A DNA stretch of 64,000 nucleotides. Source: Streptomyces sp. A0642 (GTDB lineage Bacteria; Actinomycetota; Actinomycetes; Streptomycetales; Streptomycetaceae). Position numbers and translations under genes: made by a program. The stretch is taken from positions 434,001 to 498,000 of the forward strand of contig NZ_SSBL01000001.1 in the NCBI RefSeq assembly GCF_004795105.1, written 5' to 3'. The notes below the pieces were generated by a model that worked only from the letters and a program-made list of their open reading frames with translations, searched no databases and had not been told where the DNA came from. Shown here one piece after another: positions 53,450-62,444 of this stretch. Each line of letters begins with the position of its first letter. Position 1 is the first letter of the stretch.

Positions 53450-54919
53450 ATGTCCTCAGCGGAGACCACGGGAACGGAGACCGGGGCGCCGCCCGGGCTG
53501 GCCGACTGCGCACGGGCTCTCGCGGAGGGCCGCACGACCTCCACCCGGCTGGTCACGGACGCACTCGCCAGGATCGAGGCGAGCCAGGGCACGCTCAACG
53601 CCTTCCGGCACCTGCGCGCGACCGCCGCACTCGCCGAGGCCGCCGAGGCCGACCGCCGGCTCGACGCGGGGGAGCGGCTGCCGTTGCTCGGGGTGCCCGT
53701 CGCGGTCAAGGACGACACCGACGTCGCCGGACTCCCCACCCATTTCGGCTGCTCGGGGGAACGGCCCGTCGCGACCGCCGACAGCGAGTCCGTACGCAGA
53801 CTGCGCGCGGCCGGGGCCGTCATCGTGGGGAAGACCAACTCGTGCGAACTCGGCCAGTGGCCGTTCACCGAGGGCCCGGCCTTCGGTGTCACCCGCAACC
53901 CGTGGAACACCGGCCACACCCCGGGCGGCTCGTCCGGCGGTTCGGCCGCCGCCGTCGCCGCCGGACTGGTGCCCGCCGCGCTCGGCTCCGACGGCGCCGG
54001 GTCCGTCCGCATCCCCGCCGCCTGGACCCACCTCGTCGGCATCAAGCCCCAGCGCGGCCGGATCTCCGTGCACCCCCACCGCGACGCGTTCCAGGGGCTC
54101 ACGGTCAACGGCCCCCTCGCCAGGACCGTCGCGGACGCCGCCCTGCTGCTGGACGCCGTCGCGGGAGCCCATCCCGACGACCACCACCGCCCGCCGGCCG
54201 TGCAGGCCTCGGCCGCCGCCCGCCGGGACCCGGGCCGGCTGCGCATCGCCCTCGCCTGGCGCCCCCCGCTCACCCTCACCGGCACGGCGCCCCACCCGCA
54301 CGTCCGCCGGGCCGTCACCGAGATCGCCGAGGCGCTGGCCCGCCTCGGCCACCACGTCGAGGAGGCCAGACCCCGCTACGGGCTGATCGGCCTCGCCTTC
54401 GTACCCCGTGCCACCGCCGGAATCGCCGAGCTCGCCGCCCTGCACCCCCAGCCCGCCCTCCTGGACCCCCGCACCCGCAGCGCCCTGCGGACGGGAACCC
54501 GGCTCGGCGGCAGGATCGTGCGGGCGGCACGGGAGCGGGAGCTGCGCCAGCACCGGCGGATCGGGGCCCTGTTCCACCCCGCCCGCGGATCGGGAGACCC
54601 GGGTTTCGATGTGCTGCTCACCCCGACGACCGCCCTGCCGCCTCCCCCGATCGGCAGGTTCGACGGGCTGAGCGCCTGGCGCACCGATGTCGCGATCACC
54701 GAGGCCTGCCCGTACGCCTGGCCGTGGAACGTGCTGGGCTGGCCCGGAATCAACGTGCCCGCCGGTTTCACCCCCGGTGGCCTCCCCGTCGGCGCCCAAC
54801 TGCTCGGCCCCTCCCGCAGTGAGGAACGGCTGATCTCGCTGGCGGCCCAGCTGGAGGCCGACCGGCGGTGGTTCGAGCACCGCCCGCCGGCCGCACCCCG
54901 AGCGGCGGCGCGCCCCTGA
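53450..54919 (+). CDS. Amidase (amidase-signature family)
   Basis: 489 residues. Ser-cisSer-Lys triad: Lys in VPVAVKDDTDVAG, cis-Ser in TPGGSSGGSAAAVAAGLVPAALGSDGAGSVRIPAA with nucleophile Ser in that block, the family signature. Then GIKPQRGRIS. The C-terminal part has WPGINVPAGFT. Such enzymes hydrolyse amides of varied substrates (indoleacetamide, acyl amides, glutamyl-tRNA). There are no GatB/C genes, so it is a stand-alone metabolic enzyme. It is convergent with the ligase gene (6 bp gap). Confidence 0.9.
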   Translation: MSSAETTGTETGAPPGLADCARALAEGRTTSTRLVTDALARIEASQGTLNAFRHLRATAALAEAAEADRRLDAGERLPLLGVPVAVKDDTDVAGLPTHFGCSGERPVATADSESVRRLRAAGAVIVGKTNSCELGQWPFTEGPAFGVTRNPWNTGHTPGGSSGGSAAAVAAGLVPAALGSDGAGSVRIPAAWTHLVGIKPQRGRISVHPHRDAFQGLTVNGPLARTVADAALLLDAVAGAHPDDHHRPPAVQASAAARRDPGRLRIALAWRPPLTLTGTAPHPHVRRAVTEIAEALARLGHHVEEARPRYGLIGLAFVPRATAGIAELAALHPQPALLDPRTRSALRTGTRLGGRIVRAARERELRQHRRIGALFHPARGSGDPGFDVLLTPTTALPPPPIGRFDGLSAWRTDVAITEACPYAWPWNVLGWPGINVPAGFTPGGLPVGAQLLGPSRSEERLISLAAQLEADRRWFEHRPPAAPRAAARP

Positions 54920-54925
54920 CCAGGC

Positions 54926-55996
54926 CTACGGCACCCGGGCGGTCCACTCGGCCGTGCCGAACTTGGTGCGGACGAGTTCCTCGGCCCGGGCCAGTTCCCC
55001 GGGGGTCACGTCGCCGCGGGTGAGCCCGTGGCGGTTGCGGAACGACTCGATCATCCGCTCGATGACGGCCTGACGGGCCAGACCCGTCTGCCGGCGCAGG
55101 GGGTCCACGCGCTTCTTGGCGCTCTTCGTGCCCTTGTCGGACATCTTCTCCTTGCCGATGCGCAGGACGTCGAGCATCTTGTCGGCATCGATGTCGTACG
55201 ACATCGTCACGTGGTGCAGCACGGCGCCGGGCCCGCCGTCCGGCCCCAGCACGCGCTTCTGCGCCGCCCCCGCGATCTTGCCGACCTCGGTCGCGATGTC
55301 GTTGAGCGGCTGGTACCACGCCTTGATGCCCATGTCGCCGAGCGCTTCGAGCACCCAGTCGTCCAGGTAGGCGTAACTGTCGGCGAAGGAGAGGCCCGAG
55401 ACGAGGGAGTGGGGCACCGCGAGCGAGTACGTGATGGTGCTGCTCGGCTCCGCGAACATGGCCCCGCCCCCGGAGACCCGGCGCACCACCGTGACACCGT
55501 GGCGGTCCACCCCCGCCGGGTCCACCTCGTTGCGCAGCGACTGGAAGCTGCCGATGATCACCGCGGGGGAGTCCCACTCCCACACCCGCAGCGTCGGCGG
55601 GCGCCGGCCCGCGGCGACCTCCGCGGTGATGACCTCGTCGAGGGCCATGTGGAGCGCGGGGGACTGGGGCGCGTCGTGGATGAGCTGCCAGTCGAAGTCG
55701 CTCCACTCGGTGGCGTGCGCCAGCGCCCGGCGTACGGCGACGGCTACGCCCTCCGACGTGAGCCCGAGCATCACCGTGGACGGGGGAAGGGCCGCGTCGA
55801 TCCGGGCGGCCAGGCCCGCCGTGTCCGTGGTGGCCGGGGCGCCCTCCAGCGCCGCGTCGATCGCGAGGATCGCCTCGTCCGGCTCCAGGAAGAAGTCGCC
55901 CGCCACCCGTACGTCGCGCAGCGCCCCGCCCCGGACGTCCAGGTCCACCACGACCAGCTTGCCGCCGGGGACCTTGTACTCACCGTGCACAGCCAT
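54926..55996 (-). CDS. Lipoate-protein ligase A-like protein with N-terminal accessory domain
   Basis: 356 residues from ATG 55996. Residues 1-95 read MAVHGEYKVPGGKLVVVDLDVRGGALRDVRVAGDFFLEP, which resembles the small LplB/C-terminal accessory domain, but here at the N-terminus. Residues 105-356 are the LplA/BirA-type ligase: ALHMALDEVI, PTLRVWEWDSPAVIIGSFQS, VVRRVSGGGAMFAEPSSTITYSLAVP (RRxSGGGAV motif) and the Lys region VGKIAGAAQKRV. It would attach lipoate (or a related cofactor) to E2 proteins. The fusion is in reverse order to common LplA. Confidence 0.85.
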   Translation of the reverse strand: MAVHGEYKVPGGKLVVVDLDVRGGALRDVRVAGDFFLEPDEAILAIDAALEGAPATTDTAGLAARIDAALPPSTVMLGLTSEGVAVAVRRALAHATEWSDFDWQLIHDAPQSPALHMALDEVITAEVAAGRRPPTLRVWEWDSPAVIIGSFQSLRNEVDPAGVDRHGVTVVRRVSGGGAMFAEPSSTITYSLAVPHSLVSGLSFADSYAYLDDWVLEALGDMGIKAWYQPLNDIATEVGKIAGAAQKRVLGPDGGPGAVLHHVTMSYDIDADKMLDVLRIGKEKMSDKGTKSAKKRVDPLRRQTGLARQAVIERMIESFRNRHGLTRGDVTPGELARAEELVRTKFGTAEWTARVP

Positions 55997-56225
55997 GCCT
56001 CCAGTTCCACCGGGCCTCATGCCTAGGCATCGGCGAATCGGCTCCGACGGGGGCATAACGTCCCTCCCGGAGGGTTTAATCCGCCGTTGAGGCCTGAGGG
56101 GGCGACCGGGGGCGCGGGGCGGTATCGCTTCGACTCTTGGCCGCAGTCCCCGGAAGCCGTGGCCTCGTCGGCGCAGGGGTGGGGATGTTCGCGCACCCGG
56201 GGGTGCATCTCGGCCGCTCCGGCCG

Positions 56226-56297
56226 GTGGTACGTACCAAAGTATTGACACCCGTTTGGTTCACTTCTTAAATCACACAGTGAACCAAGTCGGTTCAC
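56226..56297. promoter_or_regulatory. GH16/GH18 operon promoter with operator repeats
   Basis: TTGACA (56244-56249) and TTAAAT (56267-56272) form a promoter with a 17-bp spacer. TTGGTTCACT (56255-56264) and AGTGAACCAA (56278-56287) are a perfect inverted repeat overlapping the -10, and a third GGTTCAC follows at 56291. Upstream is the palindrome TGGTACGTACCA (56227-56238). The leader to the ATG is about 170 nt. Confidence 0.7.
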
Positions 56298-56447
56298 GGA
56301 CTCACCGCACGTGTTGCCCCACGCTCCACCCCCACATCGGTCGGCGCAGCTCTCGCACATCCCCGCGCCCTGCATCTGTCATGCGCATGACTGTCATATG
56401 CATGACAGATTCCCCTTCCTCCCCCTCACGCACCGGAAGGGAGAGTC

Positions 56448-57731
56448 ATGGACTCCCCACGCCCACGCCGTAAGCGGCGCCTGCTGCATTCCGTACTCCC
56501 GGTCCTCGCTCTCGCCCTGGCCACGACGACCCTGGCGGGCGGCGGACCCGCTTCCGCGTCCACCGTCCCGAGCGCGGACACCGCGGCGGCCGCCGCGGTC
56601 ACGACGTTCGCCGACGAGTTCGACGGGGCCGCCGGCTCGGCGGTGAACGGCAGCAAGTGGCAGATCGAGACCGGCGACAACGTCAACAACCATGAGCGGC
56701 AGTACTACACGGCGGGCAACAGCAACGCCGCGCTGGACGGCCAGGGCCATCTGGTCATCACCGCACGCAAGGAGAATCCGGCCAACTACCAGTGCTGGTA
56801 CGGGGCCTGCCAGTACACCTCGGCCCGGCTCAACACCTCGGGGAAGTTCACTCAGGCGTACGGGCACGTCGAGGCGCGGATGAAGATCCCGCGCGGGCAG
56901 GGCATGTGGCCCGCCTTCTGGATGCTCGGCGCCGACATCGGGCAGGTCGGCTGGCCCAACTCCGGCGAGATCGACGTCATGGAGAACGTCGGCTTCGAGC
57001 CCTCCACCGTGCACGGCACCCTGCACGGTCCGGGCTACTCCGGCTCCGCGGGCATCGGCGCCGGATACACCCTCCCGAACGGCCAGGCCTTCGCCGACGC
57101 CTTTCACACCTTCGCCGTCGACTGGGCCCCCGATTCCGTGACCTGGTCCGTCGACGGGAACGTCTACCAGCACCGCACGCCCGCCGACACGGGCGGCAAC
57201 ACCTGGGCCTTCAACAAGCCCTTCTTCCTCATCCTCAACCTCGCCGTCGGCGGCTACTGGCCGGGCGACCCCGACGGCAACACCGCCTTCCCGCAACAGC
57301 TCGTCGTCGACCATGTGCGCGTCACCACCGGCGCGACGCAGCCGGAGGCGGGCGGGCCGATCACCGGTCTCGCCGGCAAGTGCGTGGACGTCGCCGCGGC
57401 GGGCACCGCCAACGGCACCCCGGTGCAGCTCTACGACTGCAACGGCACCAGCGCGCAGCGCTGGAGCGTGAACGCGGACGGCACGATCCGCGCGCTCGGC
57501 AAGTGCCTCGACGTGGCGTCGGGCGGAACCGCCGACGGCACCCCCGTCCAGCTGTGGGACTGCAACGGCACGGCGGCCCAGCGCTGGACCGTGAGCGGGG
57601 CGCGCGACATCGTCAATCCGCAGGCGAACAAGTGCCTGGACGTCACCGGAAACAACTCGGCCAACGGCACCCGGCTCCAGATCTGGACGTGCGGCGGGAC
57701 CGCCAACCAGAAGTGGACGGTGACCCGTTGA
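56448..57731 (+). CDS. Secreted GH16 endo-beta-1,3-glucanase with ricin-B lectin domain
   Basis: 427 residues from ATG 56448 (AAGGGAG upstream). Signal peptide VLPVLALALATTTLAGGGPASA. GH16 domain residues 45-300: FADEFDGAAGSAVNGSKW, GHVEARMKIPRGQGMWPAFWMLG, and the ExDxxE catalytic site GEIDVMENVG (two Glu). Then VDWAPDSVTWSVDGNVYQ. Residues 305-427 are a ricin-B/CBM13 domain with three QxW repeats (SAQRWSVN, AAQRWTVS, NQKWTVT). It is a laminarinase-type enzyme acting on fungal or plant beta-1,3-glucan. The stop overlaps the next gene by one base (TGATG). Confidence 0.92.
   Translation: MDSPRPRRKRRLLHSVLPVLALALATTTLAGGGPASASTVPSADTAAAAAVTTFADEFDGAAGSAVNGSKWQIETGDNVNNHERQYYTAGNSNAALDGQGHLVITARKENPANYQCWYGACQYTSARLNTSGKFTQAYGHVEARMKIPRGQGMWPAFWMLGADIGQVGWPNSGEIDVMENVGFEPSTVHGTLHGPGYSGSAGIGAGYTLPNGQAFADAFHTFAVDWAPDSVTWSVDGNVYQHRTPADTGGNTWAFNKPFFLILNLAVGGYWPGDPDGNTAFPQQLVVDHVRVTTGATQPEAGGPITGLAGKCVDVAAAGTANGTPVQLYDCNGTSAQRWSVNADGTIRALGKCLDVASGGTADGTPVQLWDCNGTAAQRWTVSGARDIVNPQANKCLDVTGNNSANGTRLQIWTCGGTANQKWTVTR
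57360..57720 (+). repeat. Lectin-domain duplication, copy 1
   Basis: This 361-bp segment encodes the ricin-B domain of the GH16 enzyme. It aligns without gaps to 57860-58220, the ricin-B domain of the GH18 enzyme; by hand count about 55 differences (about 85% identity), and the last 120 bases are nearer 90%. Confidence 0.85.
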
Positions 57732-59125
57732 TGCGCGGTCGCTTCCCGGGTGAGCGCGTGCCGGCGGTCCGGAGCCTGCTCGGCGCGGGGGTTGCCGCCG
57801 TCTTGACGGCCGGCCTCACCGGATCCCCCGCCCTGGGCGCCGCCGCGGCGACCGGGCAGATCACGGGTCTCGCCGGCAAGTGCGTCGACGTCGCCGGGGC
57901 GAACACCGCCAACGGCACGCCGGTGCAGCTCTACGACTGCAACGGCACCAACGCCCAGCAGTGGGACGTCGGTTCGGACGGAAGCGTCAAGGCCCTCGGG
58001 AAGTGCCTGGACGTGACCTCGGCCGGCACGGCGAACGGCACCGCCGTCCAGTTGTGGGAGTGCAATGGCTCCGCGGCCCAGCGCTGGACCGTCACCGCCG
58101 CGCACGACATCGTCAATCCGCAGGCGGACAAGTGCCTGGACGTCACCGGCAACAGTTCGGCCAACGGCACCCGGCTCCAGATCTGGACCTGCACGGGCGC
58201 CGCCAACCAGAAGTGGACGGCGCCCACCGGCGGGGGAGACCCGACGCCGCCCGCCGGTGCGATGGCCGTCGCCCCGTACCTCTACAACGGCTGGGGCAGC
58301 CCGCCCAGCCCGACCACGGTCATGAACGCCACCGGCGTCAAGTGGTTCACCCTCGCCTTCGTCCTCAGCAACGGCTACTGCAACCCCCAGTGGGACGGCA
58401 GCAGACCACTGGCCGGAGGGGTGGACCAGCAGACCGTGAACACCGTCCGGGCCGCGGGCGGCGACGTGATCCCCTCCTTCGGCGGCTGGAGCGGCAACAA
58501 GCTGGAGAGCTCCTGCTCCAGCGCCGGTGAGCTGGCCGGCGCGTACCAGAAGGTGATCAACGCCTACGGGCTCAAGGCGATCGACATCGACATCGAGGCC
58601 GATGCGTACGCCAGCGCCACCGTCCAGCAGCGCACGGTCGACGCGCTGAAGACGGTCAAGGCCAACAATCCCGGGCTCAAGGTCTACGTCACCTTCGGCA
58701 CCGGCCAGAACGGCCCCGACGGCAGCCTGATCGGCAAGGCCGCCGCGTCGGGCCTGACCGTCGACAGCTGGACGATCATGCCGTTCGACTTCGGCGGGGC
58801 GGGCCAGAACATGGGGGCCCTCACCGTCAGTGCGGCCGAAGGGCTGAAGAACACGGTCAAGAGCGCCTACGGCTACTCGGACGACCAGGCCTACCGGCAC
58901 ACCGGCATCTCGTCGATGAACGGCATCACCGACAACGGCGAGACCGTGACGGTCGCGGACTTCCGCACCATCCTCGGGTACGCGCAGCAGCGGCACCTCG
59001 CCCGGCTGACCTTCTGGTCGGTCAACCGGGACCGCCCGTGCACGGGCGGCGGCGCCGACACCTGTTCGGGCGTCTCCCAGCAGCCCTGGGACTACACGAA
59101 GGTGTTCGCCCAGTACGCCGGCTGA
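57731..59125 (+). CDS. Secreted GH18 chitinase with N-terminal ricin-B lectin domain
   Basis: 464 residues from ATG 57731. Signal peptide VRSLLGAGVAAVLTAGLTGSPALGA. Ricin-B domain (residues 40-165) with three QxW repeats, then a Gly/Pro linker and the GH18 barrel: AVAPYLYNGWGSPPSPTTVM, DVIPSFGGWSGN, LKAIDIDIEAD with Asp-x-Asp-x-Glu catalytic residues (the outermost Asp of DxxDxDxE is replaced by Lys), then SWTIMPFDFGGAGQNMG. It hydrolyses chitin. It is translationally coupled to the GH16 gene, so both fungal-wall polymers are attacked together. Confidence 0.9.
   Translation: MRGRFPGERVPAVRSLLGAGVAAVLTAGLTGSPALGAAAATGQITGLAGKCVDVAGANTANGTPVQLYDCNGTNAQQWDVGSDGSVKALGKCLDVTSAGTANGTAVQLWECNGSAAQRWTVTAAHDIVNPQADKCLDVTGNSSANGTRLQIWTCTGAANQKWTAPTGGGDPTPPAGAMAVAPYLYNGWGSPPSPTTVMNATGVKWFTLAFVLSNGYCNPQWDGSRPLAGGVDQQTVNTVRAAGGDVIPSFGGWSGNKLESSCSSAGELAGAYQKVINAYGLKAIDIDIEADAYASATVQQRTVDALKTVKANNPGLKVYVTFGTGQNGPDGSLIGKAAASGLTVDSWTIMPFDFGGAGQNMGALTVSAAEGLKNTVKSAYGYSDDQAYRHTGISSMNGITDNGETVTVADFRTILGYAQQRHLARLTFWSVNRDRPCTGGGADTCSGVSQQPWDYTKVFAQYAG
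57860..58220 (+). repeat. Lectin-domain duplication, copy 2
   Basis: Gap-free copy of 57360-57720 in the GH18 gene. See copy 1. Confidence 0.85.
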
Positions 59126-59146
59126 CCGGCCACTCCGGCGGTCCTC

Positions 59147-59186
59147 CGAAGGGCCCCTCGGTGCTTCCGCGCCGGGGGGCCCTTCG
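59147..59186 (+). terminator. Hairpin terminator after chitinase
   Basis: CGAAGGGCCCC (59147-59157) pairs perfectly with GGGGCCCTTCG (59176-59186), 22 bp after the GH18 stop. Confidence 0.8.
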
Positions 59187-59427
59187 GCGCACATCCCCGT
59201 CGGGACCCCTCATGCGGCCATCCGGGGCCGGCGCGGGCCGGTACCGGTACGCGCCGCCTTCGCCGTTCCTGAGCGGACCGATGGGTCGTTCGTCGGTCGG
59301 CAGGGGTCGGTGACAGTGCTCCTGGCGCTGTGGCCCTTACCTACGGGGTGGTGGTCCGCCCGCACGCGGAGTCCGCGCGGTCGCAGGGATGACAGGGCGA
59401 ACCTCGTCCGGCGCGGCGCAGACGCAC

Positions 59428-59470
59428 GAGAAGGCGGCGCCACCGTACGAGCCGGTGGTGCCGCCTTCTC
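59428..59470 (-). terminator. Hairpin terminator after alpha/beta hydrolase
   Basis: GAGAAGGCGGCGCCACC (59428-59444) pairs with GGTGGTGCCGCCTTCTC (59454-59470) with one mismatch, 34 bp past the hydrolase stop on the minus strand. Confidence 0.75.
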
Positions 59471-59504
59471 CGTGGGGTCGCCGCGGCGACCGTCACGCCA
59501 TCGG

Positions 59505-60476
59505 TCAGCCGGTGCGCAGGGCGGTGCGGAGAGTGGCGACGGCGAGGGTGATGGCGGCCTGGGCGGCGTGGGTCTCGCGCAGGGCGTTGAGCATCACGAA
59601 GTCGTGGATGATGCCCTGGAAGCGGGCGGCGGTGACGGCGACGCCGGCCTCGCGGAGCTTGTTGGCGTAGGCCTCGCCCTCGTCGCGCAGGACGTCGGCC
59701 TCACCGGTGATGACCAGGGCCGGGGGCAGGCCGGTGAGCTGCTCGGTGGTGGCCCGCAGGGGGGAGGCGGTGATCTGGGCCCGCTCGGCCTCGTCGGTCG
59801 TGTACTGGTCCCAGAACCACTGCATGCCGTCGCGGCGCAGGAAGTAGCCCTCGGCGAACTGGTGGTAGGAGCCGGTGTCGAAGCTCGCGTCGGTGACCGG
59901 GTAGAACAGCACCTGCTGGACCAGGGGCACGCCGCCGCGCTCCTTGGCCATCAGGGTGAGGGCGGCCGCCATGTTGCCGCCGACCGAGTCGCCGACCACG
60001 GCGAGGCGCGTGGCGTCCAGGCCCTTGGTGGCGCCCTGCTCGACGATCCACTGGGCGACGGTGTAGTTCTGCTCGATGGCGACGGGGTAGCGGGCCTCGG
60101 GCGACAGGTCGTACTCGGGGAAGACGACCGCGGCGTTCGCGCCGACGGCGAGCTCGCGCACGAGACGGTCGTGGGTGTGGGCGTTGCCGAACACCCAGCC
60201 GGCGCCGTGGATGTAGAGGATCACCGGCAGGGTTCCCCCGGCGCCGGCCGGCTTGACGATCCGGGCCCGGACGCTGCCGGTGGGGCCGCCCGAGACGGTG
60301 ATCCACTCCTCGTCGACGTTCGGCTTGGCGATGTCCCCGGACTGGACCTCGTCGACGGCCTTGCGTCCCTCGACGGGGCCGAGGTCGAAGAGGTAAGGGG
60401 GGTTGGCGGTAGCCTCGACGAACGCCTGGGCGGCGGGTTCCAGCACCGGCGGAACCGGGTCGATGATGTCGGACAT
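59505..60476 (-). CDS. HSL-family alpha/beta hydrolase (esterase/lipase)
   Basis: 323 residues from ATG 60476 with AGGAG upstream. Hormone-sensitive-lipase group: oxyanion loop YIHGAGWVFGNAHTHDR, nucleophile in VVGDSVGGNMAAAL (GDSxGG), Asp in GEADVLRDEGEAYA and His in GIIHDFVMLNAL. No signal peptide, so cytoplasmic. It hydrolyses short or medium acyl esters, often xenobiotic. An AraC-type gene on the same strand lies 1 kb upstream and may regulate it. Confidence 0.92.
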   Translation of the reverse strand: MSDIIDPVPPVLEPAAQAFVEATANPPYLFDLGPVEGRKAVDEVQSGDIAKPNVDEEWITVSGGPTGSVRARIVKPAGAGGTLPVILYIHGAGWVFGNAHTHDRLVRELAVGANAAVVFPEYDLSPEARYPVAIEQNYTVAQWIVEQGATKGLDATRLAVVGDSVGGNMAAALTLMAKERGGVPLVQQVLFYPVTDASFDTGSYHQFAEGYFLRRDGMQWFWDQYTTDEAERAQITASPLRATTEQLTGLPPALVITGEADVLRDEGEAYANKLREAGVAVTAARFQGIIHDFVMLNALRETHAAQAAITLAVATLRTALRTG

Positions 60477-61454
60477 GAATTTCTCCTGAAGCTGTCGGTG
60501 CGTTGTGCTGTCCCTCCACGCTAAAACCATGAACGGCCGTAGGTGTTCTGTACGCGCACCCGCTCTGTCCGGAAAGCGCACAGAAAGACGCGCGGCCACG
60601 GCATGCGCACGGAGTGCGGGCTTTCTGTCCGAAGCCGGCCGTGGCATGAAATACCCCCGCTCTGTCTCCGCGCCACGCTCGGTTTCACCGGACGACTCGG
60701 CCGGCGGGGAATCGCTTCTGAGCCGCGCAGTGCCCTCTTCCGGAGTCTTCCGGAGGAGACACCGGCCCTTGCGGGGGATTCATTCGTTGCGGCCGCCTCG
60801 ATATTCGCTCGTCGGCTGATCTGCGGACCTCCCATGGTTTTCCGGAGAGCGAAACTCGCGTGGTTTCCCGGAGAGCAGAAGGGTGTACGCGACGCGACGG
60901 GGCTACCCGTGCCCCGGCCGCGTGACCTGATCTGCGGGGGATGGGGAGCACGTGCGTGCGGAGGTGTTCCGGGGGCGAGGGGCGGGACCTCTTCGCGGCG
61001 ATACGGGGCGGCGGCGGACCGGTTGACCGGGAGCGCACGGCTCCTTGTCGCGGAGCGTACTGATCGGGCTGGGACTCCGTCCGGTGACCGGTGAGGCGAT
61101 TACGCGCCTCGACGTCTTTGATGCGGCCGAAGAAGCGGATCCCCTCCCGTCCGACGGCGAGCGGAGGGCGGAAGCCGCCGCGCCGGATCCGTGAGCCTCC
61201 GGGCCCGCCGCCGTCGGAGACCGCAGGGTTACCGGGTGTCCCGGCGCCGGCGCTGACGATCCTCGGCGGACGCCGCGCGATGGCGTCCCCGAGCGGTACG
61301 GCCGCACCGCCGGTCCTGCGTCAGGGCTCCGTGCCGGCCCCGGGCGGACGCGTACCCGGCCGATCGGGCCGACCGTCCAAACGGCTGCCCCCCCCTTCCT
61401 CGCCGACACCGGTGCGGCGGGGACCGACGCCCTCCCGCGCGCGGCAGGACCCGG
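60477..61454. promoter_or_regulatory. Long non-coding region with several short repeats
   Basis: About 1 kb with no gene. Bases 60577-60587 (CGCACAGAAAG) and 60621-60631 (CTTTCTGTCCG) are an inverted pair with one mismatch. GGCCACGGCATG (60594-60605) and GGCCGTGGCATG (60637-60648) are near-direct repeats. TGGTTTTCCGGAGAGC (60835-60850) and TGGTTTCCCGGAGAGC (60861-60876) are direct repeats 26 bp apart. The first group is within 170 bp of the hydrolase start and could be AraC-type operators. Confidence 0.5.
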
Positions 61455-62444
61455 TCACGCGTGCTGCTCCGTCGCACCCATCATCATGCCGCTCTCCAGA
61501 CGCTGAATGCGCCACTCGCGGGGTGAGAGGCCGTAGGCCCCACGGAACACCCGGCTGAAGTGCGCGGGGTTGACGAAGCCCCAGCGTTGGGCGATGGCCG
61601 ACACGGTGGGGGTGGTCCGGCTGCGGCGGGCGAGTTCGCGCGCGCACCTCTCCAGCCGGCGTCGCTGGATCAGCCGGCCGACGGTGACGCCTTCGTCCTC
61701 GAAGAGCCGGTGCAGATAGCGCACCGAGATCTGGTGCGCCAGCGCCACGGAATCCGGTGACAGGGACGGGTCGCCCAGATGCTGGTCGATATAGGCGTGG
61801 ATGCGCACCACGAGATGGTCCTGCGCCGTCCCGGCACCCTCGACCAGCCCCTCGTACCGCTCGGTGACCAGGGTGGAGAAGAGATCGACGAGACCGTTGA
61901 CGAGCCCGCCTGTCGCGGTGGCCGAGTACTCGTGTGCGGAGGAGACCACCGTCATCAGTACGGGCTTCAGGACGGCGGCGCACCCTTGCGCGGTGCCGAA
62001 CGCGGTGCCGCTGATGCTGTCGAGCGCCTCGTCCGACAGGTCCAGCGCACGGCGTGGGATGAGGACCACGTGGACGGAGGAGCGTTCCGGGCGTTCGAGG
62101 AAGTAGGGGCGCGACGTGTCGTAGACGAAGAGGTCGCCCCGGCCGGCCGTGACCTGCCGCCCTGCCTGAACCAGTACGGTCCGCCCCGTCACCTGGACAC
62201 CGACGGCGACCAGAGGTTCCGGTGAGCGCGCGATGTGCGTCTTCGTCCGCTTGATGCGATGGGCGTCGGCTTCGACGGTGGTGACGCGCAGGACCCCCAC
62301 GCGACCGGTGACGAGCCGCCCGGTGAACGGCCCCGCGTCGTGCGGCACGACTGTCACGGGCACCAGCTCCCGGTCCACCGTTCTGTGCCAGGAGACGAGT
62401 CTCTGTTCCTCGGGAATCTGGGAAGTCAACAGCACCGGGCTCAC
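61455..62444 (-). CDS. AraC-family regulator with AraC_binding_2-like domain
   Basis: 329 residues from GTG 62444 (GGAGG upstream); a longer frame upstream is not convincing. Residues 1-200 are an AraC_binding_2-like domain (SQIPEEQRLVSWHRTVDRELVPVTV, GDLFVYDTSRPYFLERP). Residues 220-320 are two HTH motifs: SVALAHQISVRYLHRLFEDEGVTVGRLIQRRRLERC and SAIAQRWGFVNPAHFSRVFRGAYGLSPREWR. It is probably a ligand-dependent activator of the alpha/beta hydrolase, or of itself. Confidence 0.9.
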   Translation of the reverse strand: MSPVLLTSQIPEEQRLVSWHRTVDRELVPVTVVPHDAGPFTGRLVTGRVGVLRVTTVEADAHRIKRTKTHIARSPEPLVAVGVQVTGRTVLVQAGRQVTAGRGDLFVYDTSRPYFLERPERSSVHVVLIPRRALDLSDEALDSISGTAFGTAQGCAAVLKPVLMTVVSSAHEYSATATGGLVNGLVDLFSTLVTERYEGLVEGAGTAQDHLVVRIHAYIDQHLGDPSLSPDSVALAHQISVRYLHRLFEDEGVTVGRLIQRRRLERCARELARRSRTTPTVSAIAQRWGFVNPAHFSRVFRGAYGLSPREWRIQRLESGMMMGATEQHA

